64,000 bases of DNA from Streptomyces sp. 11x1 (GTDB lineage Bacteria; Actinomycetota; Actinomycetes; Streptomycetales; Streptomycetaceae): positions 124,001 through 188,000 of the forward strand of contig NZ_CP122458.1 of NCBI RefSeq assembly GCF_032598905.1, read 5' to 3'. This document shows positions 17,770-26,027 of the stretch, piece after piece; position 1 is the stretch's first letter; each line of letters opens with the position of its first letter. A program made the translations under genes and the position numbers. The notes under the pieces were generated by a model. That model saw only the letters and a program-made list of their open reading frames with translations. It was not told the DNA's origin and did no database searches.

Positions 17770-18752
17770 CAGCTCTGTTCCTCCATCTTTACGCGGGTCA
17801 TGGTGGCGACGACGTCGGCGAAGGCCTTGGCGATCACGCCGGGCCGGGGACGGCGGCGTTCGGCCGAGGTGACGGCGAAGCGAAGGGAGCGCGGCAGCTC
17901 CCCCCAGCTGGCCGCGGCGGCCTCGGCCGCCCGCGGCGAGACCGCACCCGTGCGCGCCAGGAGGTTCAGCCGGAGCCGCTGGTGCCGGGCGGCGGCCCAC
18001 AGGTCGTCGGCGTGGGCTGCCAGCAGCGCCGGGTCCGCGCCCAGCCGGTCGGCGACGAACTCCAGGACCTCCAGCGGCCGGTACAGCCACCGGCCCACGG
18101 GAGGTGGGGTGGGCGGTGCCGAGTGCCGTACCAGCCACCGGTAGTGGGCGGGGTCCGGCAGCTCCGAGGCGTTGCCCAGCGCATGGACGTCCCGTAGCTC
18201 ATACTGCGCGGGCAGCACGCCGAGCGGGGTGAGCAGCACGCGCAGGGCGGCGTCGTCGACGACCCCGGTGTACGCGTGCTGTTCGCCCTCAGGGAGCAGG
18301 GCGGCGAACCGGTCGGTCACGAGCCAGGTGCCGGGGCCGCCGGGCGCGGGCTCCAGCAGCACCCAGTGCGCCGCGGTGGACGTGCCGTATGCCGGGGACC
18401 AGGGCACGGTCCGCGTGTTGGCGACGGCCAGCACCCGGCCGTTGCGCTCGGCCTCCTCGTACAGGGCCGCGCGGGCCGCGGACCAGTCGGCGGCGCTGCG
18501 GTAGACCAGCCGGCCGGGGTTGGCCGTGCCGTCGACGCGGTGGTGGTGCGAGAACGCCAGCCGGCCGCTGGGATGGTCGGTGCGGACCGCCAGTCGGACC
18601 GCCTCGGCGAGCCGGTCGGTGACCTGCGGCAGCTCCGGTTCCAGGTACGCCACGAGGTTGGCCGTGTAGCAGCTCAACTCCGGTGCCGGCACATGGACCG
18701 CGATGCCATCGGCGGGAGCGTTCGACGGATCGTTGATCACGCTGTTGCTCAT
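17769..18752 (-). CDS. BtrH-like acyltransferase/peptidase-fold protein, no carrier domain
   Basis: 327 residues, assigned by resemblance to the BtrH-like domain of the protein at 21940-23052. A Cys lies in ELSCYTANLVAYL (Cys28), a His in TSTAAHWVLLEP (His129) and an Asp in TWLVTDRF (Asp147), in the order and spacing of the papain-like triad of BtrH, the butirosin enzyme that moves an acyl group from a carrier to an amine. Sequence identity is low, so the call is tentative. ATG overlaps the stop of the phosphopantetheinyl transferase gene (ATGA). Inferred role: carrier-to-amine transfer, or hydrolysis. Confidence 0.5.
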   Translation of the reverse strand: MSNSVINDPSNAPADGIAVHVPAPELSCYTANLVAYLEPELPQVTDRLAEAVRLAVRTDHPSGRLAFSHHHRVDGTANPGRLVYRSAADWSAARAALYEEAERNGRVLAVANTRTVPWSPAYGTSTAAHWVLLEPAPGGPGTWLVTDRFAALLPEGEQHAYTGVVDDAALRVLLTPLGVLPAQYELRDVHALGNASELPDPAHYRWLVRHSAPPTPPPVGRWLYRPLEVLEFVADRLGADPALLAAHADDLWAAARHQRLRLNLLARTGAVSPRAAEAAAASWGELPRSLRFAVTSAERRRPRPGVIAKAFADVVATMTRVKMEEQS

Positions 18753-19351
18753 GCGGCCTCCCAGGCGCAGCTCAGGGGTGTCTCCGATGTCTCGCGCAGG
18801 CTGCGCCAGGTGAAGCCCTTCCAGGTGCCCGCGCTCTGGCCAGGGCTGACGTCCACGGTCCACGGGCCGCCGGCCAGACCGCTGCCCTCGGCCTTGACGC
18901 AGGCCTCCTGGGCCGTCCAGATCCAGGCGAACGCCAGCGAGCGTTCGGCGGCCGGCAGTGCGTTGAGGTTCTCGTGGCCGATGCGGACACACCGCCGTAC
19001 GACACCGGGGTCGAGGTGCGCGACGGGCTGCTGGATGTCGATGCCGACGGCGCGGCCCAACCCCACGCACGCGGCGAAGTGGCCCTCGTCGTGGGCGATG
19101 CTGATGCCGAGGTCGGGCCGGTCGGGCAGCCAGGGCTTGCCGTTCGGTCCGGGTACCACCGGCAGGAGGGCGGCCTCGGGCACGACCTCGGCGAGCAGAT
19201 GGCGCAGTGTGGCCCGGCCGGCCAGGAACTCCTGGGCCCGCCAGGTCGCCATGCCGGCCGCCGCCGCATGGTCGTCCGGGTGCCCGCGGGTGGCCGTGGT
19301 GCCTCGTCCCCACACGGCCCAGACATCGGGGGCTATCTCGATCGGTTTCAT
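18749..19351 (-). CDS. 4'-phosphopantetheinyl transferase, Sfp type (second)
   Basis: 200 residues. Signature motifs: GRATLRHLL, LGISIAHDEGHFAACV, VGIDIQQ, and FAWIWTAQEACVKAEGSGLAG. The usual W(S/T)xKEA lysine position reads TAQEA, with a Gln in place of the first Lys. The ATG overlaps the acyl-CoA dehydrogenase stop (ATGA). It activates carrier proteins. Two enzymes in one cluster may divide the five carrier domains, or one may be redundant. The Gln deviates from the consensus and could alter activity. Confidence 0.85.
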   Translation of the reverse strand: MKPIEIAPDVWAVWGRGTTATRGHPDDHAAAAGMATWRAQEFLAGRATLRHLLAEVVPEAALLPVVPGPNGKPWLPDRPDLGISIAHDEGHFAACVGLGRAVGIDIQQPVAHLDPGVVRRCVRIGHENLNALPAAERSLAFAWIWTAQEACVKAEGSGLAGGPWTVDVSPGQSAGTWKGFTWRSLRETSETPLSCAWEAA

Positions 19352-20460
19352 GCGGGCAACTCCGCAAGGAGTCCGTCGGCGGCCCCGGCAACGGTGCCGA
19401 GGACGATTTCTGTGGTGCCGCCGCCGATGCCCCACAAGGCGGCCTGCGCCCTCGTCCACTGGGCGCCGGCCGTAGTGAAGCCCTCGGCTCCGTGCAACTG
19501 GGCGCAGTCGGTGAGTACGGCCTCCACCGTGGTGGCCGCGGCGGCCTTGAGCAGAGCCGCGGCGGCGGTGTCCCGGTTGCCGGCGACGCGCTCGGCGAGC
19601 CGGTGCACGACGGCGTCGAGCTGGTGGGTGCGCAGCAGGGCGAGGGCGAACCGCTGCTGGATGCTCTCCAGCTGCCAGAGGTTTACGTCGCCGTGGGCGC
19701 GTTCCTCCAGCCGTGCTTTGGTCTGCCGGAGGGTACGGGCACACAGCGCCACCGCCCACAGGGCGCCGGCCAGGCGCTCGACCGCGATGTGCGAGGCGAA
19801 GGAGGTCAGTCCGCGCCCCACCCGCCCGACGATGTGCTCGCGCGGGAGCCGTACCCCGTCCAGCCGGATGTGTCCGGTACCGGAACCCTCGAACAGCGTC
19901 GTGTCGGCGGGCTCGATCGTCACCCCGGCCGCGTCGGCGGGCACGAGAACCCAGGTGAAGCTGGTGAAGTGCCGGCTCTCCCGGTGGCGGGCGAGTACCA
20001 GCAGGTGGTCGGCGTATGTGGCGCCGGCTATCCACCGTTTGCCGCCGGTCACCGTCAGCACGTCGTCCTCGATGGCCACTGTGGTACCGAGACCCGCGAG
20101 GTCGGCTCCCGAACCCTCGTCGGTCGCGGCCAGGGCGACGACCGCGGTGCCGGCGAGCGCGTCCCGAAGAGCGCGGGCGGCCGGTTCGCCGCCGAGGGCG
20201 AGCAGCGGTACGGTCGTGGCGATCTGGATGCACACCGGGAGCGTGGAGGCGATGCCGAAGCGGGCGTCCAGGTCGGTCATCAGCCGGTCGAGGTGGTCCG
20301 TGAGGATTCCGGCCGCCGGGTCGCCGTCGCGGTAGACGCCGGCCAGCTGGCCGGCCTCGCCGAGAGTCGCCCATATTGCGCGCCCGTCCGCCTCCATCGG
20401 CAGCCGACCGGAGTCGGAAGCCGTCGGTGGCGCGAGCCGTAGCAGGGCCTGTTCAGGCAA
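19348..20460 (-). CDS. Acyl-CoA dehydrogenase-fold flavoenzyme (first)
   Basis: 370 residues from a TTG. I prefer this start because GGAGG lies 6 nt upstream and it overlaps the preceding stop; the next ATG is at 20397. Family features: ALAATDEGSGADL, GGKRWIAGATYADHLLVLAR, and a C-terminal LHGAEGFTTAGAQWTR with WGIGGGTTEIVLGTVAG. With the prolyl-ligase-like enzyme and free carriers in the same operon, the natural suggestion is FAD-dependent oxidation of a carrier-bound amino acid (as in pyrrole-2-carboxyl formation). Identification of the catalytic base is not possible by eye. Confidence 0.82.
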   Translation of the reverse strand: MPEQALLRLAPPTASDSGRLPMEADGRAIWATLGEAGQLAGVYRDGDPAAGILTDHLDRLMTDLDARFGIASTLPVCIQIATTVPLLALGGEPAARALRDALAGTAVVALAATDEGSGADLAGLGTTVAIEDDVLTVTGGKRWIAGATYADHLLVLARHRESRHFTSFTWVLVPADAAGVTIEPADTTLFEGSGTGHIRLDGVRLPREHIVGRVGRGLTSFASHIAVERLAGALWAVALCARTLRQTKARLEERAHGDVNLWQLESIQQRFALALLRTHQLDAVVHRLAERVAGNRDTAAAALLKAAAATTVEAVLTDCAQLHGAEGFTTAGAQWTRAQAALWGIGGGTTEIVLGTVAGAADGLLAELPA

Positions 20461-21655
20461 GACGTACCTCCGGGTCGAGCAGGGTGAGGCGGCCGTCGGC
20501 CTGGTGCAGACGGTCGTTGCTGTAGTTCATGGGTGCCGAGCGGAGGTCGCGCAGAGCGGCCTCCAGGCCGGTCTCCGAGTCCTTGAGGTAGCCGTCGCGC
20601 AGTCCCACGGCAGTGACCAGGTCGTCGACGGCCGCGTGGCACTGCTCCGAGGCGGTGATCTTCAACGCGTTGAGCAACAGCTGCATCCTCGGTTGGGACA
20701 GGTCCGCGGTGGCGCGTACCGCCTGCTCGGTGTGGCGGAGCAGGGCGTGCACGTTGTCGAGCTTCTGACGGGCGGCGGAGAGCCGGCCGAGCAGCAGCTC
20801 GGAGCCGAGGTCGAAGCGGCGTCGGCCGGCCGGGCTGCGCAGCATCCGCACGACCCGGGACAGGGCGCCGGTCGCCGTGCCGAGCCAGGCGGCGGACCAT
20901 GCGAGGTGGGCGAGCGGTCCGAACACCTCGCCTGCGATGACGGAGAAGGCGCCGTGCTCGCCCACCACCTGATGGGCGGGTACATGTCCGGTGAGCCGGA
21001 GGGCGACGCTGTGGCTGGCCCGCATCCCCATGGGATTCCAGGCGCCGCTCTCCTCGATGGTGAGCTGGCCGCGGTCGGCGTAGATGAGCGAGACCTCGCT
21101 CGGCGAGGCGGCGTTAGGAGCCTGCACGGTGATGAGGAATCCGTCGGCGTGGGCCCCGCCGGTCACGATCGGCGCGAACCGGTCGATGCCGATGCCGGAG
21201 TGGTCGCTGCTCGCCGCCGACGTGGCGGTCAGCAGGTGGCCACCCTTGCCGGCCTCGGTGGTGACGGAGGCCAGGTAGAGCTCGCCGACGGCGATCCGCG
21301 GCAGCAGTTCGTCGCGCAGCCGGGGAGCGGCCTGTCCGGTCACCGCGGCGACCTGCTGGCAGTGCATGCCGAGGATCATCGCGACGGACATGTCGGCTCG
21401 GCCCAGCTCGATGCAGACGTCGAGGAGGTCGGTGAGCGTGCCGCCGAGTCCGCCGTGGTCGCCGGGCACGGTCAGGCCCAGCAGTCCGGTCTCCCGCATG
21501 GCGGCCAGCGCCTCCACAGGGAAGTCGGCGTCGCGGTCGTGTCGACGGGCGTGCTCGGCGGCGACGGCCGCCACGTACCGGGCGCGCTCCATGAGGGGCC
21601 CGTCGTTCGGGGCGCGGCTCGCGGTGCCGGGGGCCACGGCCTGGGTGGCGCTCAT
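20453..21655 (-). CDS. Acyl-CoA dehydrogenase-fold flavoenzyme (second)
   Basis: 400 residues. N-terminal helical domain (MRETGLLGLTVPGDHGGLGG), middle domain, and an all-helical C-terminus (LLNALKITASEQCHAAVDD). It is quite different from its neighbour. The C-terminal motif after AVGLRDGYLKDSE lacks the GGxGY block of standard members. This resembles the divergent group that includes reduced-flavin hydroxylases, so it may be an oxygenase served by the flavin reductase at 15681. Alternatively it is the second desaturase. ATG overlaps the carrier stop (ATGA). Confidence 0.8.
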   Translation of the reverse strand: MSATQAVAPGTASRAPNDGPLMERARYVAAVAAEHARRHDRDADFPVEALAAMRETGLLGLTVPGDHGGLGGTLTDLLDVCIELGRADMSVAMILGMHCQQVAAVTGQAAPRLRDELLPRIAVGELYLASVTTEAGKGGHLLTATSAASSDHSGIGIDRFAPIVTGGAHADGFLITVQAPNAASPSEVSLIYADRGQLTIEESGAWNPMGMRASHSVALRLTGHVPAHQVVGEHGAFSVIAGEVFGPLAHLAWSAAWLGTATGALSRVVRMLRSPAGRRRFDLGSELLLGRLSAARQKLDNVHALLRHTEQAVRATADLSQPRMQLLLNALKITASEQCHAAVDDLVTAVGLRDGYLKDSETGLEAALRDLRSAPMNYSNDRLHQADGRLTLLDPEVRLA

Positions 21656-21909
21656 GCCGCGTCCGCCAGACCCTGCGCGCCGGCGGCCGCGGTGATGGAT
21701 TTCCACAGCGTGCCGGCCGTGGCGAAGGTCGCGTCGTTCAGGTCCTCGTCGGGCAGGGAGATGCCGAAGGTGTCCTCGATGGCGAAGAGCAGTTCGATCG
21801 ACTGCATCGAGTCGAGGCCGAGCCGGCGCAGGTCGGAGTCCTCGGTGAGTTCCTGGTCGCCCAAGTACTTGAGGAACGGGGTGAGCAGTTCGGTGAAACG
21901 GGCTTCCAT
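21652..21909 (-). CDS. Free-standing carrier protein (PCP/ACP)
   Basis: 85 residues with the phosphopantetheine site LRRLGLDSMQSIEL (Ser34), helix 3 FAIEDTFGISLPDEDL. It lies directly upstream of the two acyl-CoA-dehydrogenase-fold enzymes and is coupled to the first of them, so it is the best candidate for the carrier whose acyl group they oxidise. GGAGCAT precedes the ATG. Confidence 0.88.
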   Translation of the reverse strand: MEARFTELLTPFLKYLGDQELTEDSDLRRLGLDSMQSIELLFAIEDTFGISLPDEDLNDATFATAGTLWKSITAAAGAQGLADAA

Positions 21910-21939
21910 GGTGATGCTCCTGTCGGACGTCGGGTCGGT

Positions 21940-23052
21940 TCAGCGGGTCCGGGCAGCCTGCGCGAGCCGGCACAGGTCGTCGATCCGGTGGAGGTTCTCC
22001 GGCAGCAGGTCCTCGGCGGCGAACTCGACGCCGAGCCGCTCCTCCAGGGCTTCGACGATCTCCACGACCTGGAAGGAGTTGAAACCGGGGATCTCCGTGA
22101 GGGAGGGTGCGGCCCGCACCGTGGCGGTGTTGGTGCCGAGCACGTCCGCCACGGTGTCGGTCACGCGGGCGCGCAGTGGGTCGGGGCCGGCGAAGACCTC
22201 GCGGTCGGCGCGCAGTGCGTCGGCCAGGTCGGTGAGGAGCCGGTCCGGTTCGGGGCGTCCGCGCTGCACTCGGCGCATGGCGAGGAACGCCTGCTCGGCG
22301 AGGCGGTCCAGCCGCTCCAGGTAGGCGGCGGTCTCCGGTCCGGTGGGCAGGCCCTCGCGTGCCAGGAAGGCGGCGTGCAACCGCCGGGAACGTGCCAGCA
22401 GCCATGTCTCGGTGGTCAACCGGTCGAGGGCGGCGAACCGGTCGGGGTGGTTGGCGTAAGCGGCGACGTAGGCGTCGATGTCGCCGTGTTCGGTGACGGG
22501 GGCGACCGCGGGCGCTCCAGCCGCGGCCGGCTCGAACACCACCACCAGCGAGGACACCGGCAGTTCGGACCAGTCCATCGTCCACTCGCCGGGGGAGGCC
22601 AGGCCCCAGGGGGTGTGGCTGTGGTAGGCGTCGACGATCAGTGCCCGGTCGCCCTCGGCGGCCACCAGGTAGCTGTGCTCCATGTGCCGCTGCCGGTGGT
22701 ACGGCAGCCACGGCATGTCGTAGGTGTCGGCCATGACGTAGAGCGGGCCGTACTCCCGGGCCAGGGCGGCGAGTCGGGCCGGTGCGACCCCGTGCAGACG
22801 GAGGCGCTCCGTCAGGCCGATGTCCGCGACGGCGGCCAGCTGGTCGGCCGCGGCGGGCTCGACCGTGGGAAGTCCGTCCGGTCCGGTCCTGGGCGTGAAC
22901 CGCAGTACGGCTCCGAGCGCCAGGTGGCTGCCGGGCCCGTGGTGACGGTCGGCGAGCACGGCCAGGTTGGACTGGACGCAGTCGAGGAGCTCGGCACGGA
23001 CGGACGGCGCCGTGCGGTCGCGCCGCGGGGCGGGTTCGGTGGTCGTGGTCAC
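21940..23052 (-). CDS. BtrH-like acyltransferase fused to a C-terminal carrier domain
   Basis: 370 residues. The N-terminal domain (1-150) looks like BtrH_N: ELLDCVQSNLAVLAD (Cys25), RHMEHSYLVAAEG (His126) and LIVDAYHS (Asp141). A helical middle region follows. The last 80 residues form a carrier domain with PGFNSFQVVEIVEAL (Ser326). BtrH of butirosin moves an acyl chain from a carrier to an amine; here transferase and carrier share one chain, which suggests transfer from or to its own carrier arm. ATG overlaps the TrpB-like stop (ATGA). The carrier part is clear; the BtrH call rests on motif resemblance. Confidence 0.72.
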   Translation of the reverse strand: MTTTTEPAPRRDRTAPSVRAELLDCVQSNLAVLADRHHGPGSHLALGAVLRFTPRTGPDGLPTVEPAAADQLAAVADIGLTERLRLHGVAPARLAALAREYGPLYVMADTYDMPWLPYHRQRHMEHSYLVAAEGDRALIVDAYHSHTPWGLASPGEWTMDWSELPVSSLVVVFEPAAAGAPAVAPVTEHGDIDAYVAAYANHPDRFAALDRLTTETWLLARSRRLHAAFLAREGLPTGPETAAYLERLDRLAEQAFLAMRRVQRGRPEPDRLLTDLADALRADREVFAGPDPLRARVTDTVADVLGTNTATVRAAPSLTEIPGFNSFQVVEIVEALEERLGVEFAAEDLLPENLHRIDDLCRLAQAARTR

Positions 23053-24410
23053 CGCGGACCCCCGGCGAGCAGGGGGGCGGGGGCTCCTGTGCCGGCGGGG
23101 GTGAGCCCGGAGACGGCGCGCAGCAGCGCCTGCTCGCTCGGCGCCTCGTCACCGAGCTCGTCGTTCAGCAGCTGCTCGTATGCGGCGAGGTCGAGGTAGC
23201 CGTGGCCGCTGACGCAGACCAGCACGCCCTGCTCGGCCCGCATGCCGTCCGCGCCGGAGGTGGCGAGCTTGGCGGCCGCGGCGAGCGCGTGGCCCGACTC
23301 GGGCGCGGGGAGCACGCATTCGTTGCGGGTGAGCAGCCGGCCCGCGTCGAGGGCCTCCTGCTGGGTGACCGCGGTGGCGGCCACGTCACCGGTGTGCCGC
23401 ATGGCGGAGATGATCTTGGCGGCGCCGTGGAAGCGCAGGCCGGCGGAGTGGGCGTCCGGGATCGGGTAGTCGCTTCCGATGGTGTACATCGCCTCCAGCG
23501 GCCCGGAGCCCGTCGCGTCTGTCTTGTCGTACGCGTACACGCCTCGGGTGAGCTTGGGCGCTGTCGAGGACTCGGCCGCGACCAGCGTGGGCGGCCGGGT
23601 TCCGGTGGACCGGGCCTCGGCGTGGAAGGGCAGGGCGATGCCGCCGAAGTTGGAGCCGGCGCCGACCGCGCCGACGACCATGTCCACCTGGCCGTCCAAC
23701 TCCGCGAGCTGGCCCTGCGCCTCGATCCCGATGACCGACTGGTGCAGGATGCTGTACGTCTCTCCGCTGCCGATGCAGAACGCGACCCCGTCATGGGTGG
23801 AGGCGTACTCGACCGCCTCGCCGATCGCCAGCGCCAGGCTGTTGCCGATGCCCTCGCCGCGCCGGTCGGCGACCGAGGTGAGTCCGCTCGGGCTGGAGTG
23901 GATCTCGGCGCCGAGCATGCGCATGAGCACCCCGCGGTACGGTTTGCGGCGCAGGCTGGAGTCGACCATGAAGACTCGGCAGCGCAGTCCGAACAGCGCG
24001 CACGCTGCGGCCAGCGCGGTGCCCCACTGACCCGCTCCGGTACCGGTGACCAGCTCTTTCACACCGGCCTGCTTGTAGTAGTAGGCCTGCGCCAGCGCGG
24101 TGTTGAGCTTGTGGCTGCCGGAGATGTTGCCGCCCTCGTACTTCACGTACACGGGCACGCGGGCGCCGATGGCTCGCTCGAAGCCGGTCGCCCGCCACAG
24201 CGGGGTGGGCCGGAATTGGCGGTAGGCGTCGAGCACCGGCTCCGGGATCTTCCAGAACTCTCGCTCCAGGACGCTCTGCCGCACCAGTTCCATGGGCAGA
24301 TTGACGCCGACGCCGTTGCCGGCCGCCGTCTCCGGGGTGAGGTCCGGGGGCATCGGCTCGGACAGGTGCGGCAGGGCGCTGCGCCAACTGGTGGGGAGCT
24401 CGACGGTCAT
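23049..24410 (-). CDS. TrpB2-type PLP enzyme (tryptophan synthase beta-like)
   Basis: 453 residues. It matches the TrpB2 subfamily: FRPTPLWRATGFERAIG, KYEGGNISGSHKLNTALAQA (PLP Lys101), TGTGAGQWGTALA, GAVGAGSNFGG and the C-terminal SGHGYLDL. TrpB catalyses beta-replacement on Ser with an indole-type nucleophile; some TrpB2 enzymes prefer O-phosphoserine. No trpA or other trp gene is nearby, and the gene is locked between carrier protein genes with ATGA overlaps on both sides. It therefore probably makes a beta-substituted alanine for the product rather than tryptophan. The nucleophile is unknown. Confidence 0.85.
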   Translation of the reverse strand: MTVELPTSWRSALPHLSEPMPPDLTPETAAGNGVGVNLPMELVRQSVLEREFWKIPEPVLDAYRQFRPTPLWRATGFERAIGARVPVYVKYEGGNISGSHKLNTALAQAYYYKQAGVKELVTGTGAGQWGTALAAACALFGLRCRVFMVDSSLRRKPYRGVLMRMLGAEIHSSPSGLTSVADRRGEGIGNSLALAIGEAVEYASTHDGVAFCIGSGETYSILHQSVIGIEAQGQLAELDGQVDMVVGAVGAGSNFGGIALPFHAEARSTGTRPPTLVAAESSTAPKLTRGVYAYDKTDATGSGPLEAMYTIGSDYPIPDAHSAGLRFHGAAKIISAMRHTGDVAATAVTQQEALDAGRLLTRNECVLPAPESGHALAAAAKLATSGADGMRAEQGVLVCVSGHGYLDLAAYEQLLNDELGDEAPSEQALLRAVSGLTPAGTGAPAPLLAGGPR

Positions 24411-24691
24411 CGGGTGGTCTCCGTGCCCGAGAGGACGACGTCGATGAGGTCGCCGACGGTCTGGAAGCTGCGCCCGACGAACAGGTCGTCGGGCAGGGTG
24501 GTGCCGAGTTCGTCCTCGATGCGGACGAGCATGCCCACGAAACCCAGGGAATTGACGCGCAGCAGCTCACCGACGAGCGGTTCGCTGTCGGCGATCGTGG
24601 CGGGGTCGATGGACAACCGGGATTCGGCGACGACGACCCGCTTGACGGTGTCACCGACCGTGGCCCGGTCAAGGTGCGAAACGGTGGTCAT
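24407..24691 (-). CDS. Free-standing carrier protein (PCP/ACP), divergent
   Basis: 94 residues with carrier features: LLRVNSLGFVGMLVRIEDELG, where Ser48 in the NSLGF motif is the modification site (most carriers have DSL). It lies between the ProA-like and TrpB-like genes and its stop overlaps the TrpB-like ATG. Likely tethers an early intermediate. Confidence 0.8.
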   Translation of the reverse strand: MTTVSHLDRATVGDTVKRVVVAESRLSIDPATIADSEPLVGELLRVNSLGFVGMLVRIEDELGTTLPDDLFVGRSFQTVGDLIDVVLSGTETTR

Positions 24692-24749
24692 GACTGCCTC
24701 TCGCAGAGATGGATGGAGTGCTGGGGTGGGGTGTCTCGACGGGCCGAGC

Positions 24750-26027
24750 TCAGCCGCGCAGTTCGCCGTTGGCCTCGACGACCCAGGTACTGGTCACGAG
24801 GGCGCCCAGCGTCACCGGGCCCCGGACGTGCAGCCGGCCGGTGGCGATGGAGATCTCCGAGCCCAGGCCGAGCTTGGGGCCGTCGTGCAGCCGCAGCGAG
24901 CCGTTGACGACGATCATTGCCGCGTCCACCAGCCGTGCGAACTGCCGGGACACCTCGGAGTCCTGGGCGAGGATGCCCTCGGTGTGCCGTGAGCCGTAGG
25001 CGCGGATGTGCTCGGCGGCCTCGGCGAGACCCGGGACCGGCCGCAGTCCGATGACCGGGTCGAGGAACTCCCGACCCAGGTCGTGCGGTTCGAGCGGCTC
25101 GGTGCGCCAGGGCGAGTCCCCGCGGGCGGGCGGGCCCGCCATGGAGGAGTCCAGCCGGATCGTCAGCGGGGCCTCCTGCCGTTCGCACTCGGCGAGTAAG
25201 GCCGCCAGGTAGTCGGCCGCCACCTCCTGGTCGACCAGGACCATCTCCACCGAGGTGCATCCGGCCGGCTCGGGGACCTTGCTGTTCAGAGTGGCCCGGG
25301 CGGCCAGCGCCAGGTCGGCCGAGCGGTGCACGTACAGGTGGTTGACCCCGCCGCCGCTGGCGATGAGCGGGATGGAACTCGCCGTACGGCAGTACTCGAT
25401 CAGGGAGGGGCTGCCGCGCGGGATGAGCACGTCCACCTGGTCCGGGCGGGCCAGCACGGCCTTCATCAGCGAGCGGTCCGGGTCCTCCATGACAGTGACC
25501 AGACCGGCCGGCAGACCGGCGGCGGTGAGGGCGGCCTCGATGGCCGTGGCGAGGGCGGCGTCGGTGGCCGCGCTCTCCTTGCCGCCGCGCAGGAGTACGG
25601 CGTTGCCGACGGCGACCGGCAGCAGTGCGCCGTCCACGGTCACGGTCGGACGGGCCTCGTAGATCATCAGCGCTACGCCGAGGGGCTTGGGCACGCGCCG
25701 TACGACGCCCCAGTCGCCCGCAGGGATGCCCTCGCCATCGGCGAGGACGACGCCGAGTTCCCGCTCCACGGCACCGGTGAGTTCCACCATGCGGTCGAGG
25801 TGCTCGTCGGTCAGTCGCAGGCGGTTGACGAGGGTGGGCGGTATGCCCCGCATTTCCGCGCGGGCGATGTCGGCCTGGTTGGCGGCCTGGATGGCGGGCC
25901 AGTGCTCCTTGAGCCGGAGGCAGAGTTCCTGGCAGTAGCGCACGTAGGCCGGATCGCCGAGCGGGGGCGCGGAGTCGAAGGCGGCGCGGGCCCGGCGGAG
26001 GATGAGGTCGGAGGTCTCGGTCACCAC
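24750..26027 (-). CDS. ProA-like aldehyde dehydrogenase (gamma-glutamyl phosphate reductase family)
   Basis: About 425 residues. It has the layout of ProA: WGVVRRVPKPLGVALMIYEARP, GNAVLLRGGKES, LIPRGSPSLIEY, NSKVPEPAGCTSVEMVLV with the catalytic Cys, and GLGSEISIATGRLHVRG near the end. ProA reduces gamma-glutamyl phosphate to the semialdehyde. No ProB kinase is present and the gene is embedded in the carrier operon, so a different activated acid (phosphate or thioester) may be the substrate. Tandem GTGs at 26027 and 26024 are both possible; the second gives a GTGA overlap with the SDR stop. Confidence 0.85.
   Translation of the reverse strand: MVTETSDLILRRARAAFDSAPPLGDPAYVRYCQELCLRLKEHWPAIQAANQADIARAEMRGIPPTLVNRLRLTDEHLDRMVELTGAVERELGVVLADGEGIPAGDWGVVRRVPKPLGVALMIYEARPTVTVDGALLPVAVGNAVLLRGGKESAATDAALATAIEAALTAAGLPAGLVTVMEDPDRSLMKAVLARPDQVDVLIPRGSPSLIEYCRTASSIPLIASGGGVNHLYVHRSADLALAARATLNSKVPEPAGCTSVEMVLVDQEVAADYLAALLAECERQEAPLTIRLDSSMAGPPARGDSPWRTEPLEPHDLGREFLDPVIGLRPVPGLAEAAEHIRAYGSRHTEGILAQDSEVSRQFARLVDAAMIVVNGSLRLHDGPKLGLGSEISIATGRLHVRGPVTLGALVTSTWVVEANGELRG

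Noticed and set aside
23049..24410. Housekeeping tryptophan synthase beta subunit
   Set aside because: TrpB2-type features and tight coupling to carrier genes, with no other trp genes, argue against a primary role.
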